From the NCBI GenBank assembly GCA_020050685.1, contig JAGVKG010000060.1, forward strand, positions 62,001 to 126,000: 64,000 nucleotides of DNA, written 5' to 3'. Below are positions 1 to 15,000 of the stretch, one piece after another; the first letter of the stretch is position 1, and every line of letters begins with the position of its first letter. The notes beneath the pieces are model-generated. The model saw nothing but the letters and a program-made list of their open reading frames with translations. It was not told the DNA's origin and did not search any database. Origin of the DNA: Candidatus Obscuribacterales bacterium (GTDB lineage: Bacteria; Cyanobacteriota; Vampirovibrionia; Obscuribacterales; Obscuribacteraceae). Position numbers and translations under genes: made by a program.

Positions 1-3000
1 ACTAGTCCGCCAACAGATCCTGCTGGGTCCGTTGCCTTTGCTTGAATGGAGCTTGCGAAAGTATCAATTGCAAAGTAAACAGAGTTAATCAGCACACTAC
101 CACCAGCAGTAGCACCGTTTGCGCTAATCGTAGCGGTACTGGTGCCAGTGCAGCAAATCGTGTTGTCGCGAATAACATTTACTGCCAATGGTCCAATCAA
201 ACTAACCGTGCCACCAAATCCCAATGTAGATGATGCATCAATATTGGCATTGTAATGGTTAGTGGTATCCCACTCAGAGAAAACATAAACTGGTCCATTA
301 ATTGATTGCAGCAATATTGAACCGCCGGAGACCGATGTGCCTGTAGCCAAAATAGACGTTTCGTAATCAGTCACACCCCAACCGTTCGCATCCTGACCAG
401 CAAGAATGCTAATTGAGCCACCGGTTTGACCAGAAGCATTTACGGTGTTGCCAGTCTGATTATCGGCAGCACCCAAGAATACAGAACCATTTAGACCTGC
501 CACCAAAATAGATCCGCCGAGTCCCACATTGCCAACTGAATGAGCAAGCAGAGATGAACCACTTGGAACGTTAACACCAGTTTGTCCAACTACTGCCATC
601 AATCCACCAGTAGTACCACTAACGTCCACGCCTTGAACAGAAGTGAAGCCCACCGTACTTTCTATATAAGCAAGTCCACCAGCTTGCGTAGCACTGGCAG
701 AGGTCACATTACCAGTTAACGTGATACTGCCTGCACCAATTAAGGTAACAGGGCTTGGTCTGTTGCTTGTCACAGCGCCAGTCAATCCAGCAAGCGAAAT
801 ATCTCCGCCATGGGCAACAACCGGAACAATCAAGCGGTTATCACCGTGCGTATCAATAGTCAGTACATTGCCAGGTGCATTGATAGAAGTAAAGCCACCA
901 GGATTAAAGACACTTACTCCCGAAGTTTGGAAGTCCAATGTTGCTGCACCGGTAATCGATGAGCTTATGCTGGTCGGCGTGCCACTAAATGTTGCGCCAG
1001 CCGTGCCACCAGTTTGCGACATTGTCCCCAAACTGGTCGTTACGCCTGTGCTGTAAACAAAATAGGCATTGCCACCCAAATTGCCAGCACCACTGCCGGT
1101 GGCATTAAGGTTGATGTTGCCAGTCGTGATGCCTGTACCGGCTGTATTCTTGCCCGGTGACAAGAACAAGTCACCAGCTTGAGCAGTAGTGCTCGAACCA
1201 TTGCTATTTGCATTTGCCGTAATTGCGCCAAGCGCAATTGTGGAAGCATTACCTCCAGCCACCATGCCAATGCTGCCTGCCACTCCATTCAATCCAGTTG
1301 CACTTGTGGTAATTGCGCCACCGGAAATATTGCCATCGGCATTAGCAACAATAAGATGTCCACCAAAGGCAACTGCAGATGTATTGACGATACCGAATGT
1401 CAATGTTCCGCTTTGAGCTGGTGCTAAAGGTGTTCCGGTTGTGCCGGCTGCCATAAATACTGTGCCGCCGCGCCCTGCGGTACTTGTGGTGGAAGTAGTA
1501 ATGTTACCGGCGGAAACCGTTCCAGGAGCCGTCAAATTCACTCTGCCACCATTGCCAACATTACCGGCACCTGTACTGGATAGTGCCCCAGTAGAAAGAT
1601 TACCGGTATAAATATCGCCAACGCCAGCCGCAAGTACGATGTCACCACCACTGCCGGATGCAGTACCACTATTAGCAGAAATGCCCAAAGTAGTGATATC
1701 GTTCATGGCCGCCACAAATACGTTGCCACCATTGCCACCAGTTCCGGTGTTAGAAGTAGTAATACTTCCGGAATTCATTACAAACGAATCGCCAACTGCA
1801 CTCACCGAGCCAGCCGTCGCACCAGATGAGCTGCTCGTATCAATGCCACCCGTAATAGCAACTGCACCAGTTGTAACCGTAAAGCCATCAAAGTACCAAC
1901 TTTGAATTGTGACACTGCCAGAGCTTCTGCCACCACCCGTGCCGTTCGTCTTAATACCATTTGTCGTAATTGTGATGCTCTCTCCCAATTGCGAAATCAA
2001 GACAACATCATGTCCACTGCCTATGGCACTTGACGTATCAATACCGGCAATTGAAATTCCGCCGTAAGGACTGACGTTGACTGTACCGGAAACTGTCATC
2101 AGTCCAATGTTCACATCTGAAGCTGAAATTGCAGTGATGCCAACTGCTGCATTGGGAGCAACTGAACCAAGTGCGGTAATGTTGCCAACGTTAACTTCAC
2201 CGGCAGTATTGATGTTATTTGATGAGTTAATGCCCATACTGCCTGGCGAGCCAGCAGTTGAACCACCAGAAATTGTAATGTCACCGGTGTTAACCGAATC
2301 AAAAGCATATAAATAGATGTCACCACCACTACCAGAAGCGCCGGCAGCAGTGACAATATTACCGGTGGTGATTGTAGCGGTCGGTTCTGGATTTGTAGTG
2401 ATCTGAACAGACCCGCCATTTCCAGCAGTAACACCACCGGTTGTGGTGATAGTTGAGGTCGTCACCGAACCAGCATTGGATCCAAAACCAACTTCAAGCA
2501 ATACAGATCCGCCACTTCCATTTGTGGTTCCACTTGTGGTGATTGTTTGACTAGAAAGGTTGATGGTTTGACCAGCATGCAATATGACATCGCCACCAGT
2601 ACCGGAGCTTGATGGAGTGGTGCTCAAGTTACCTTGCATGGTGATGGCACCGGTATTGTTATTGGTGGCTGTCATAGTCACATTGCCACCAAAAGTAGTG
2701 ACATTTCTCGTGCCGATAGTCAAAGCAGCTTGCAAGGTCACACCACCTGTGCCGGTAATGTGCGCGCCAACAGCACTGGCAATGTTGCCTGATGCATGTG
2801 AATCGATCAAACTAAACAAGCCACCGGAAGATGATGCACCGGCCAAAGTAACTGTCGAATTCGAATCAGTTATATAAACATCGCTGCCAGCATTAGCGAT
2901 CAAGTTCGGTGTATTGGTCAACAAGCGTTGAGAAGAGGTTGCAATCGAGCCACCAGTTGCCGTTAAATTCAAGGTGCCTGTTGCTAATTGCAATGTGCCA

Positions 3001-6000
3001 GTACCGGTAATAATCGAACCGCCGACATTGATAGTCAGGTTCTGACCTTGAGCATTAATATTGTTGTTATTGCCAGTGAAGTCTCCGCCATTTCTAAATT
3101 CGAGATTGTACAGTCCGGCTGTCGTGCCTGGAGTACCAGCAGCAGGAAGTGTAAGTGCTGTTGTCAGACTCAATCCACCAGAAACACTGGTAGAACCGAC
3201 AATCAATGTACCAGCAATTACCTGTCCCAGAATTGTGGAGGTAATATTCAAATTGCCACCAGGCGTTGTTGCTCCGTTAACCAAAACTGGTTCAACCACA
3301 CCCGGTCTCAGCGTCACAGTACCCGTTGCTGCATCAAGATAGTTGGTAGCAAGAACTATGTTTGTTATGTCACTTGCAGTAACAGTAATATTTTGACCGT
3401 GCGTTTGAATCGAATTGCTATTAGCATCAAATACGCCACCATTTTCAAAATCAAGATGATAGACACCGGCAGTTATGCCCGGCGTACCAATCGGCTCGTT
3501 AATTGGTGCATCCAAAGTGGTGCCACCAGTGTTGGTCGTTGTTCCGACAACCAGAGTTCCAGCTGTAATTGCATTCAATAATGTAGTTGGAACTTCCAGT
3601 GTTCCTGATGTGCCGGCAACCGATGTGGTTTGTGAAGCGACACTAGGAATGATTGACACAGTACCTGTGCCGGCATTCATGGCATTGGTTGTATTGGCAA
3701 AATTCACATTGTTAGCGGTAACTGTAATTGGACTGTTGGTCGAGCTGACGACAACGGAGGCACCACTATTAACCAGACCGGTGTTATTAGCAGTGATAGT
3801 CACACCAGCAGCACCTGCAACGTTAGCATTAACGTCGACATTTGCAGTTGACGCGCCTGTCGTTTGAATATTGACTGTGCCGGTAGAAGTTTCGGTGATC
3901 GTACCATTAACAGCTACACCGTTGCCTGTGATAGAGACAACTCCACCCGTACCTGAGATTGTACCGATACCGGTATCAGCCGATCCACCAACGTTAATTG
4001 TGAGATTTTGTCCGCGAACATTTATATTGTTGCCCGTGCCACCAACATATGTTCCACCAGCTCCGGCATTTTGCAAGCTCAAGTGATACAAGCCTGCTGT
4101 TACACCAGGTGTGCCGGCAGCCGGTTCAATAATTGATCCGGTTAAGGTCATGCTGCCTGTGCCGGATGCTGATCCGACTGTAACAGTGGTGCCCGTGAGA
4201 TTGGCCATGTTAGCAGCCGTTGCATTGAAGTTGCCACCGACTGGGGATGAACCACCTAATAATACAGGAAGTGTATTGCTGTTTGGAACCAAAGAAATTG
4301 TTGAAATACCAGCGTTAACACTGCCGGGCAAGCTGACATCCCCAGCAGTAATTGAAATTGGTGCATTGGTCGAGCTGAGGGTCCTTGTCAAATCGACAGT
4401 CACTGCTCCAGTACCATCAGTCAAAAGTGTAACACCGGATGCACCAGAAGCATTGGCACTAAATTGAATGCCACCATTGTTTGCCGAGGTCGTCATGTTT
4501 AGAGCACTAGTTGCCGTAACACCACCAGTAACCGTAATTGCCCTGTCATTCGTCAATGTAAAGTTTGCGCCGGTGCTCGTGCCACCACCAACTGTCAAAC
4601 CTGCTCCAGCGCCCGAATTATTTACGGTGACGTTGCCGGTGGTGTTAGCGGTCATGTTGGTCGTGCTGGTTGCCAATGTGCCGATAGTTCCACTTCCTGT
4701 TGAAAGTGTCAATGTGCCACCAGTCAATGTGCCTGTAGTTTGACTAATATTGCCGGCATTGTGAGCAGCAACAGTAACGCTACCGGATGCAGCACCTCCC
4801 GAAGAAACCGATCCGCTTAGTGTGACATCTGCTGTGCTTGCCGCTGTTGTATTCAAGCTAATTGTTGCCGGTCCGCTTTGGCTAATACCACCAGCTCCAA
4901 CCGTTAAACTATTACCAGTAATATTAACGGTACCAGTGGAACCAGCAATTGCACCGGCACCGGTATTGGCCGTACCTAATACATTGATAGTCAGATTCTT
5001 ATTACCAAGAGTAAGAGCAGCACCACCAACAGTCGAGTAGTTGCCACCATTTTCAAAATCAAGATGATAAGCCGGCGAGCTCAGCGATGCTTCCAAGGAC
5101 AATCCACCAGTTTGTGAAGTCGTTCCCAGCACCAATGTGCTAGCAGTAATGTTGGCCAAAGCTCCGGAGGTCAGATTCAAATTGCCACCCACCGCGCTGG
5201 CTGCATTAACCAAAATTGCTTCGGCCGTATTTGGCAATATTGTCACAGTGCCATTTCCTGCACTAACATTGCCAGTAAAAGTAATATCGCGCGTGGTAAT
5301 CAAAATTGGCGAATTGCTTGTGCTTACAGTTTGCGATCCAGAAACTGTCACAGTGCCGGAGCCATTAGTTGAAAGGGTGGCACCAGTTGCTCCTGAACTA
5401 TTAGCGTTAAATGTGATGCTGCCATTATTAGCATTAGTGGACAGCGCCAAGGCACCAGTTGCGGTAACTGCCCCAGATACGTTTATTGATTGATCGTTGG
5501 TAACCGTAAAGTTAGAGCCGCTGCTTGTGCCGGAACCAATTGCAAGCGCTGCACCAGCACCAGTGTTATTAACGGTCACACTGCCTGTGGTGTTAGCTGT
5601 CAAATTGGTTGTGCTTGTAGCCAGTGTGCCAATCGAGCCACTTCCAGTAGACAATGTTAATGTGCCACCAGTCAGAGTGCCTGCTCCTTGCGTCAAGCTA
5701 CCTGAGTTATGCCCGGTCAACGTAACACTTCCGGTAGTGGCACTACCTGAAGACACACTGCCATTAAGTGCAATATTTGCCGTGCTACCAACCGTGGTTG
5801 CCAAAGTCACAACTGCTGGGCCGCTTTGTGATATGCCACCAGAACCGACGGTCACCCCATTGCCGGTAATACTGATTGTACCAGTCGAACCGCTAATGGC
5901 ACCACCGCCTGTAGTGCTTGCTGTTCCTAATGCATTGATCGTCAAATTCTTCGCGCCAAGAGTAAGACCGGCGCCTGCTGCAACACTAAAATTACCGCCG

Positions 6001-9000
6001 GTCTCAAAATCAAGATGGTACAAGGCGCTCGCATCGAACGAGCTTTGCAGAGTCATATTCCCAGATTGCGATGTCGTGCCTGCCACCAAAGTACCTGCTG
6101 TGATATTTGCAAGTGCAGCTGCAGTCAAATTCAAATTTCCACCAGTTGGACTTGAATCATTCAAGAGAACATTCTCGCCATTGTTTGGAGCAATTGTGAC
6201 TGTGCCATTGCCGGCATTCACGGTGCCTGCAAAGCTGATATCTCTTGCTGTGATTGAAATTGGTGAATTGGTTGAACTGAGATTCCTTGTTGAAGAAACA
6301 GTCACAATGCCTGTTCCATTTGCCGAAAGTGTGACTCCGGTAGCGCCGGACGAACTAGCGTTGAATGTAATATCACCGTTGTTGGCATTGGTAGTCAATT
6401 GCAGATTGCCGGTTGCAGTGATGGCACCGGATACATTGATCGAACGATCGTTAGTGACAGTAAAGTTAGCGCCAGAGCTTGTGCCAGAACCAAGAGCCAG
6501 AGTTGCTCCAGCGCCAATATTGTTAATTGTGACACTGCCTGTCGTGTTAGCAGAAACATTGGTTGAACTTGTTGCCAATGGACCGATATTTCCACTTCCC
6601 GTAGAAAGTGTCAACGTGCCACCAATCAAAGTACCCGTGGTTTGGGAAATATTGCCGGAATTATGGCCGGTTATCGTCACACTACCAGTGGTGGCACTGC
6701 CTGACGAAACCGATCCAGACAATGTCACGTCAGCAGTACTAGCAACTGTTGTGGACAAGGTAATTGCAGCCGGTCCGCTTTGAGCTATACCACCGGCACC
6801 GACCGTGACACCATTACCAGTAATATTGATTGTGCCGGTTGATCCGGAAATTGCACCGGCTCCTGTACTAGCAGTACCTATTACATTGATAGTCAAATTC
6901 TTATTACCAAGAGTAAGGGCAGCACCACCAACCGTGGAATAGTTGCCACCATTTTCAAAATCGAGATGATAGGCAGGTGAGCTCAATGATGCTTCAAGTG
7001 AGACACCACCAGCAGTAGCTGTTGTTCCTAATACCAAGGTGCCGGCGGTAATATTTGCCAAAGCGCCGGTGGTAACATTCAAATTGCCACCAACTGCGCT
7101 GGCACCATTCACCAATATTGCCTCAGCAGCGTTTGGCAAAATTGTCACAGTGTTTGTACCGGCATTGACATTACCAGTAAAGGTAATGTCACGAGCAGTG
7201 ATCGAAATTGGTGCATTAGTGCTGCTAAGCGTTCTGGTTCCACCAACAGTTACTGTACCAGTACCATTTGTAGAAAGAGTAACGTCGGTTGCACCAGAGG
7301 CATTGGCATTGAAAGTAATATTGCCATTGTTTGCGTTGGTGGTTAACTGCAATGCACCACTTGCTGTGATTGCACCGGATACATCGATTGTTCGATCGTT
7401 AGTTACGGTAAAGCTGGAACCCGTACTTGTGCCAGAACCAATACTGAGAGTAGCGCCAGCGCCAGTATTATTAACGGTCACACTGCCTGTGGTATTGGCT
7501 GTCATATTTGTAGTACTGGTGGCAAGCGCGCCAATCGAACCGCTACCTGTTGAAAGCGTCAATGTCCCACCGGTTACAGTTCCTGTCGTTTGAGTTATAT
7601 TGCCGGAGTTGTTCGCAGTAAGCGTCACACTGCCTGTGGTAGCACTGCCAGAGGAAACGTTGCCACTCAAGGTGAGATTAGCAGTACTGGCAGCTGTTGT
7701 AGCAACAGTGACTGTGGCAGGTCCACTTTGAGTGACACCACCAGCACCAACCGTCACGCCATTTCCAGCTATATTGATTGTGCCGGTTGATCCCGAAATT
7801 GCACCAGCACCGGTATTGACTGTGCCCAACATATTTATTGTCAGGTTTCTGGTTCCCAGGGTAATACCGGCTCCACCAACGGTTGTATAATTGCCACCAT
7901 TTTCAAAATCAAGATTATAGGCAGGTGCGCTAGTAATTAATGCTTGCAGAGCCAAGCCACCTGTCTGACTGGTTGTACCTAAAACTAACGTACCGGCGGT
8001 GATCGCATTTAGTGCACCGGATGTCACATTCAAATTACCAGGAGTGGTACCGGAAGCATTCACCAAAATAGCTTCACTTGTATTTGGTGCAATCGTCACT
8101 GTGCCATTTCCGGCATTCACAGTACCAGAGAAACTTATATCTCTAGTCGTAATTGAGATTGCCGAATTAGTCGAACTCAAACTGCGGCTCGTGGCAATCG
8201 AAAGAGTACCGGTGCCATTGGTTGTCACGGTTGCACCATTTGTGCCAGTGGCATTTTGATTCAAGGTAACAGTGCCGTTAGAACCGGAAGTGATCAGGGA
8301 CAAAGTATTGCCAGAAATTGCATTAGAAGTCGTGATATTGCCATTAGCGGTCATTTGCAAAAGTCCACTAGTCGCCGCCAATGCACCGGACGTCGTGATA
8401 TGCGCGTTGGTTCCGGTTGTAGTTACATGGAAATTATTGCCGACAGTAGAGGCACCGAGTGCCACAGCCACTGTATTTGAAATATAAGCATTACCGGTTG
8501 TATTTGCAGTCAAGGTCGCAGTCGCAGCCGTAGCAATCGGATTGGCAGGGCTATTGCTTGAACCATAGATGCCACCAGAGCCAGATTGCAAATTCACAAT
8601 TGATCCAGAAACCTGTCCAGCAGTTTGAGAAATGTTACCTGCACCATTGGCATTAATAGTAGTGGTAACACCGCTGCCGCCAACATTGGCTGCCAAGGCA
8701 ATTGAACCACCACTTGTTGTGGCTAGAGTCAGCGTACCACCGGAAGCAGCACTTACTGCCCCACCAATAGACATGTCACCACCAACTGTAGCGAACAAGC
8801 TGCCATCGCTAGATAAAAGTCCTGTGTTTTGAATGACCAGTACTGGTCCTGGTTCTGTTGAGGTTATATTGATTACACCGTTAGATAATCCACCATTTGA
8901 AAATTGCTTGGTGCCACCAATAATCACCTGCGAAGTGGTGCTAGCGCCAGTAATGTCAATGTTCATCGGATTACCAACTAAAAAGCCGTTTAGTGTCACT

Positions 9001-12000
9001 ACAACATTTGCCGGAATATTTTCCGCAGTCAGTGACGGTGCTAAGTTGGTCGGTGCAATGATCACATTGCCACCAGTTGCCACCCCAAATCCATCTACTA
9101 CTAGTGTTCCACCAAGGAATCCGCCAAGCTGTAGACTGATGATTTGACTAGTGACGGAATTTTGAGTTAAATCCAGGCTAGTAAGCAGTGAGACAACTGG
9201 TGCAGCTAAGGCATTAATAATCACACCACCGTCCAAGTTGATGGCAGTACTTGCCAAAGTATCGGTATTGAAAATTACTTGGCTGCCATTCGATGTCACA
9301 CTATTTGTCGGAGGATCAGCCGTAATGCTATTCGTGCCAAAGTAAATTTGACCACCATTTAAAGTATTAGTCGATACATTTGCAGGTGTTGAACCTGTTA
9401 CTGGTGAGCCAGGCACCGGTCCGATGACAATGTGAACTCTTCCCAAAGTTGATCCGACAGTACTCGCACTGATGTTGGCATATGCACCAACTCTAATTGA
9501 CCCTGCCGATGTATTGTCATTTTCCAGTGTCACATTGCCTTCCGTAGCCGAAATAACCGCACCTGGTACAACCCGCAAAACAGCCCCAGTAGCACCAACG
9601 GTGGCTGTTATCGAACCATTGGTAGCCGTCATGTTTGCTACCGCGGTTGAATTAGTGCCAGCAATCGTCACTTGCGTACTTGCACTAACTGGTCCATAGA
9701 TCGAGACATCTTGTCCGGAAATTGTAGATTGGCCACTGGCAGTCATCGAACCCGATGACGCCATAAATACTGCACCAAAATTAGTAGAAGCAAAAACATT
9801 ACCGGCACTAGCACTCGTCGTACCTAGCACAAGTGCAGCTCCGGAAAGCTCCGGCTCAATACCGACAATATTGCCAGAGGCATTAACTGTACCGACCAAT
9901 GAACCATGTCCTGGCGTGGAATTAACGGTCACTGATTGCCCGGATGCCGGAGTGAAGGTCATTGAGCCCAGCGTTCCCGACATTGTGTTTGCGGAAATTC
10001 GCGCATTTAAGGAACTGAGAGTAACCTGCAATGCACTTGCATTCGTATTTGTTATTGTAATAGTGCCACCAGCACCGGAGCCTGGAGCGTCAGCAGTAAT
10101 ATTGCCACTGACACCACTGTTTGTAACGGCTGTACCCACTGTAAACGCGTTTGAAGATCGATAGGAAATACTGATATTGCCGGCAATACCACTGCCTGTT
10201 GCGTTGGTGCTTAAGTCTCCACCTAGTACTTGCAGATTGCCTGCTGCTGCCGTGCCATTTGTCAAACTAATATTGCCACCATTACCGCTTGCACCGGATG
10301 GTCCGAAGGTCAAACTGCCTACATTGACAGTTAAATTGCGACCAGCCGATAAAGTAATCTCACCATTGCGAATTGGATCACCAAAACCATCAACACCACT
10401 TGCTCCTCCCAGAGCAGAAATGTTCAAATTGCCCGAGGACGAACCAACCGTAATGTCACCAGCTGCTCCGGAATTCGTCGTAGTTACCGAGATTGTTCCA
10501 CCTTTGCCAGTACCAGCACCATTTGCTGTCAATGGAATTGCGGTTCCGGCAGTAACTTGGCCGCCGACGATGGTAATGCTGCCTGCATCAAAATTACCAT
10601 TAAGAGACGCGTTAGCATTTAGGGTGACTATGGTGCCTGTTGGAGGTGTGACAATAGAAGCAGTATTGGAACTAATCAAACTGACACTGCCGCCATTGCC
10701 ACCAGTGTATGAAGGACGAACACCAAGATTCGACAAACCATTAAATGTAAGGTTGGAAACACTAATTCCACCATTACCATTACTGGTAATTGAAATACTG
10801 CCACCATCTACTCCGGAACCAAGGGTGCCGAAGCCACCAAAGGCTGTAATTATTGAATCTGCTCCATTTGTTCCCAACGTACCGGCGCCAGTGCCAGCCA
10901 AAAATGCCGATGAACTATTTGAGGTAATATTAACGGAGCCACCAGAACCTGTGCCTATGCCATTTGCTGTCAAGGCACCAGAAATTGCGACATCCTGACC
11001 AGACAGTACATAAGTTGCACCTTGACCGTTAAGACCTAAAGGTCCAGCCAAGGCTGAGGCTGTTTCAACCAGTAAATCACCGGTGGTTAACAAAGTTATA
11101 TTGCCACCGTCTCCAGCACTTGATCCAACTGATCCACCAGTTGCCGCTAAATCAATCACGCCAGAACTAATTGACAAATTAGCACTGCCGGCATTCATAT
11201 AAATGTCTCCGCCATTACCTGTACCCGCACCATTTGCTTGGAAAGCAATGGCTCCACTAACCGAAAGCGCCCCGCCAATGGTCTCGAGATAGAAAGAGCC
11301 GCCATTGTTATTGCCCACAGAATTACTGGCATATGTTCCGGGTTGCATGGTTAAAGTGCCATTGGCAATGAGGGTGACCGAGCCACCATTGCCACCACCG
11401 GCAGATGCTGCGGACTGGAAACTAGCAGCATTTTGTAAAGTGACTGCGCCACCCTGATTCTCAACATGCACAGTACCGCCGGATCCAGCGGTAGCACCAG
11501 CATTTACTTCTATGTCACTGCCATAGCCGTTGGAACCGGTCAGTCCAACAACGAAGGCAGTGGCACTATTGGTAATAATACTTATGTGGCCTCCATCACC
11601 AAATCCAACACCATTGCCGTCATTGAATATGGGATTCATGGTAACTGTCGTACCTTCTAAGGTAAGGGTAGCACCATTACCGTTTGTGCCAAGTGGCCCG
11701 AGAGAGGGAGCAGTTGTTACATTCAATATTCCACTTGCCTTCAGATTAGCCGCGCCACCATGGCCACCGGAGGCGCCACTGGTTGCAGAAACCGTGACGC
11801 GGTTAGCTACAGAGGTACCACTGATCGTCAAATTGCCAGAATCAACAGTGAAGTTAACTGTGCCCCCATTGCCAAAATTAACACCGTTTGCCACAATGGC
11901 GCTTGCCGCCGCAGAAGCAGTTAGGAAGGTAGAGCATTTGACTGTATAAGTGCCGCCATTGTAATCACTAGTTGCCGTAGAGGCTGCAGCGTTGACAGAA

Positions 12001-15000
12001 AGCGAAGCACCAACCGGCAATGTCACAGTACCCTGTCCGAGACCGCCTGTACCATTTGATGTATCAAGCGTGATACTGCCGCCATTTCCGTTTACTGGCG
12101 CAACTGTAAGACTAGTCAAAGCACCAATTGTGATACCACCCGTTCCGGAGTTTCTGATCAAAATTGTGCCGCCATTTCCGCGACCGGCTCCGCCATTTGC
12201 CGTAATCGCTGGTGCTGCGTTATTAACACCATTCACGGTAGCACCGGTATTGACATTGAATACGGTAGTGCTGTTGGAAATCAACGAAATTGATCCGCCA
12301 TCACCTACGGCACCAGCGGTTTGAGAGGCGTTTGCAGAAAGCGCTGAGCCGGTAATGAAAAGATTTCTTCCGGCGGTGAGAGAAATAGTTGCACCATGCC
12401 CATGACTTCCCAGAGGTCCTGCTAACAGATTGCTCGTTGGGGTGTTAATGGTTAAATCACGTCCAGAAGAAACAATGATTGTGCCGCCATTGCCCATATT
12501 TGAGGAAGCAGATCCGCCAGTTGCCGTGAGCACCAGATTGCCTGCTCCACCAATCGTGCGATCAGCAGACGTAGAAGTTGAAGTAACGGAAATGAATCCA
12601 CCATTTCCACCAACCACAGCGTTAGCATTGATCGTTAATGCTCCGGATATCGATATGGTATTACCTTCTAAGACAACTGTACCACCGCTGTAATTGCCAC
12701 CAGTTCCTACAGCATTCATATTCCATGTGCCACCACTACCGGGTACTGTTAAGATGCCTGTACCCAATGCCTTTAATGTAATACTGCCACGGCTGCCACC
12801 ACTTGCAGATGGTGCGACGGAAATATTGGCAAGGCTAGGCAGAGTCAATCCGCCTGTCCCATTGGAAATAACGCTGACCGTTCCACCGGAAGCTCCGGCC
12901 GTTGCACCACCGGCAACTGTAATTGCTCCATTGATACCATTGGTGCCGCCGCTTCCCACACTAAACGTTGTGCTACTGTTTGTAGAAATACTTACGCTAC
13001 CGCCATTACCTGAGCCGGCTCCGCTCAAAGTAACAGCTCCGCTAATTGCGGCGTTACGTCCGGCAGTCAGCGAAACATTACCCCCATTTCCGTTTGTACC
13101 TAAAGGTCCCAAACGCATATTCGTGCCAGTCGGATCAACAGTAATGTCCTGACCGGCAGCCAAATTCAATGTGCCACCATTACCTGCCGTCGAGGCAGCC
13201 GAACCACCGCGAGCAGTAACGTTGATGTTTCCACTTGCGCTACCGACAATAATATTCGATGTGCCACCACTTGCGGTTACGGACACAGTACCACCGTTGC
13301 CAGTACCGGCACCGGACGCATTAAAGGTTATTGCTCCGCCCGTTACCGTCAAACTTGTACTAGCGAGCGTTAGATTACCACCACTGCCACCACTAGCACC
13401 AGAGTTAGCGGAAATCGAGCCAGTGGCGAGAGTCACTGCACCACCTTGAATGCTTACCGTGCCACCGGAACCAGTTCCATTACCATTGGCGGTAATGGTC
13501 GTGCCAGTAATGCTAACTGCACCTGTACCTGCATTAATCGAAACTGTTCCACCGGCCAAGTTAGTGCCACCATTAACCGAAATAGCACCACTGCCCAAAG
13601 TAATAGCACCATTATTATTCGTTGCCAAGTTCAATTGTCCAGCCAAACCGGTTCCTGCGCCTGCCACTCCGCTAAAAGATCCGGTAACTGTTAAGGCGCT
13701 AGTCACCGCTGTTCCAGCAGTCAAACTAATAGTGCCACCATTTCCATTGGCTGCTTGCGGGCCAACAGTAAGTCCGGCAGTATTCACATCCAGCGAACGT
13801 CCGGTAGAGACCGTTACTTGTCCACCGGCTCCACCGGATGCTCCGCTGATTGCGGAGAAGCGCAAATTACCTGCCGCCGTACCAATGGATATCGGCATTT
13901 CAGTAGAGTCAACAGAAATTGTGCCGCCATTGGCCGAGCCATTGCCATTTGCTCTCAACAAAAGCGCAAGACTGGCAGACGTAGAGAAATAAGCACAAGT
14001 GATAGTAATTTGCCCACCAGCACCACTTGTACCACCATTAGCACTAATCGTATTAAGGGGTGTCACATCAACGATATTACCTGAACTCATGGAAATAGTG
14101 CCACCCGTACCCGAGCCAATACCGTCTGCCGCAAAAACTCCACCTGAGCCAACTAGAGATAATGTACCAGCACCAGCAGTACCGGCACGGAAGGTAATGT
14201 TAGCTCCATTGCCGTTTCCAGCCTGGGGACTAACAAGGAAACTGGAAGCCGCCGGAGTCCCCGATAAGTTACGACCGGCAGACAAATACACCGTGCCACC
14301 ATTGCCGCCGGTGGCTCCACCAATTGCCGAGATTTTTATTCTGCCGTTACCCGGTCCAATTTCAATGTCTGATGTTGTACTTGTAGTAATAATTGAAACG
14401 GTCCCACCAGCAGCGGTACCGGTGCCGGCATTGGCATTAATCTGCAGGTTGCCGTTTGTGCTAAATTCCAAACTTGTGCCTTGCAAAGCAATTGTGCCAC
14501 CACTAAAGGCAGCTCCGGCTGCATTAACAGACAAAGTACCGCCGGATGGCATAGTCAGAGTACCAAACGGTGCATAAAGATTTAGGGTTCCACCATTGCC
14601 GGATGTTGCAGCATTTACCGAGACATCGCTCAAGTCATCTAGCGTGATGCCACCAGTGCCTAAGTTGTTAACAACAACAGTGCCACCGGCGCCAGTACCA
14701 GTAGCATTAGCAGTGACAGTGCTTGAGGTGCCGTTGGCACCACCACCACCTATGTCAAATGCAGTCGTGCTTCGCGAAGTTAAAGTAATTGAACCACCGG
14801 CACCGCTGGTTACACCATTAGTAGATAACGCACCAGTGATGGCTAAATTTCCCGAACCGGCTGTACCTGCTGTCAAACTGAGAATGCCACCACGTCCGGA
14901 ACTTGGTGCCATGGAAAGATTAGCAGACGTAACTGTTAAGTTACCTCCGGCAGAAAGTGAAACATTAGTCTGGATGGTGGCATTAGTACCACCAGTAGCC

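Noticed and set aside
5497-6783. Long plus-strand frame of 428 codons, Pro/Val/Leu-rich
   Set aside because: It is the antisense of the repetitive giant gene. The minus-strand frame has a signal peptide, a ribosome site and meaningful repeats, while this frame has none, and similar antisense frames recur with each ~950-bp unit.
4090-8270. Possible CRISPR array in the repeat block
   Set aside because: Units are ~950 bp, coding and in frame; there is no short repeat/spacer structure.
10177-10998. Plus-strand frame of 273 codons, and similar Pro-rich frames through 9.8-17.7 kb
   Set aside because: Same reason: the antisense of Gly/Ser/Thr-rich codons gives Pro/Ala/Val-rich nonsense proteins.
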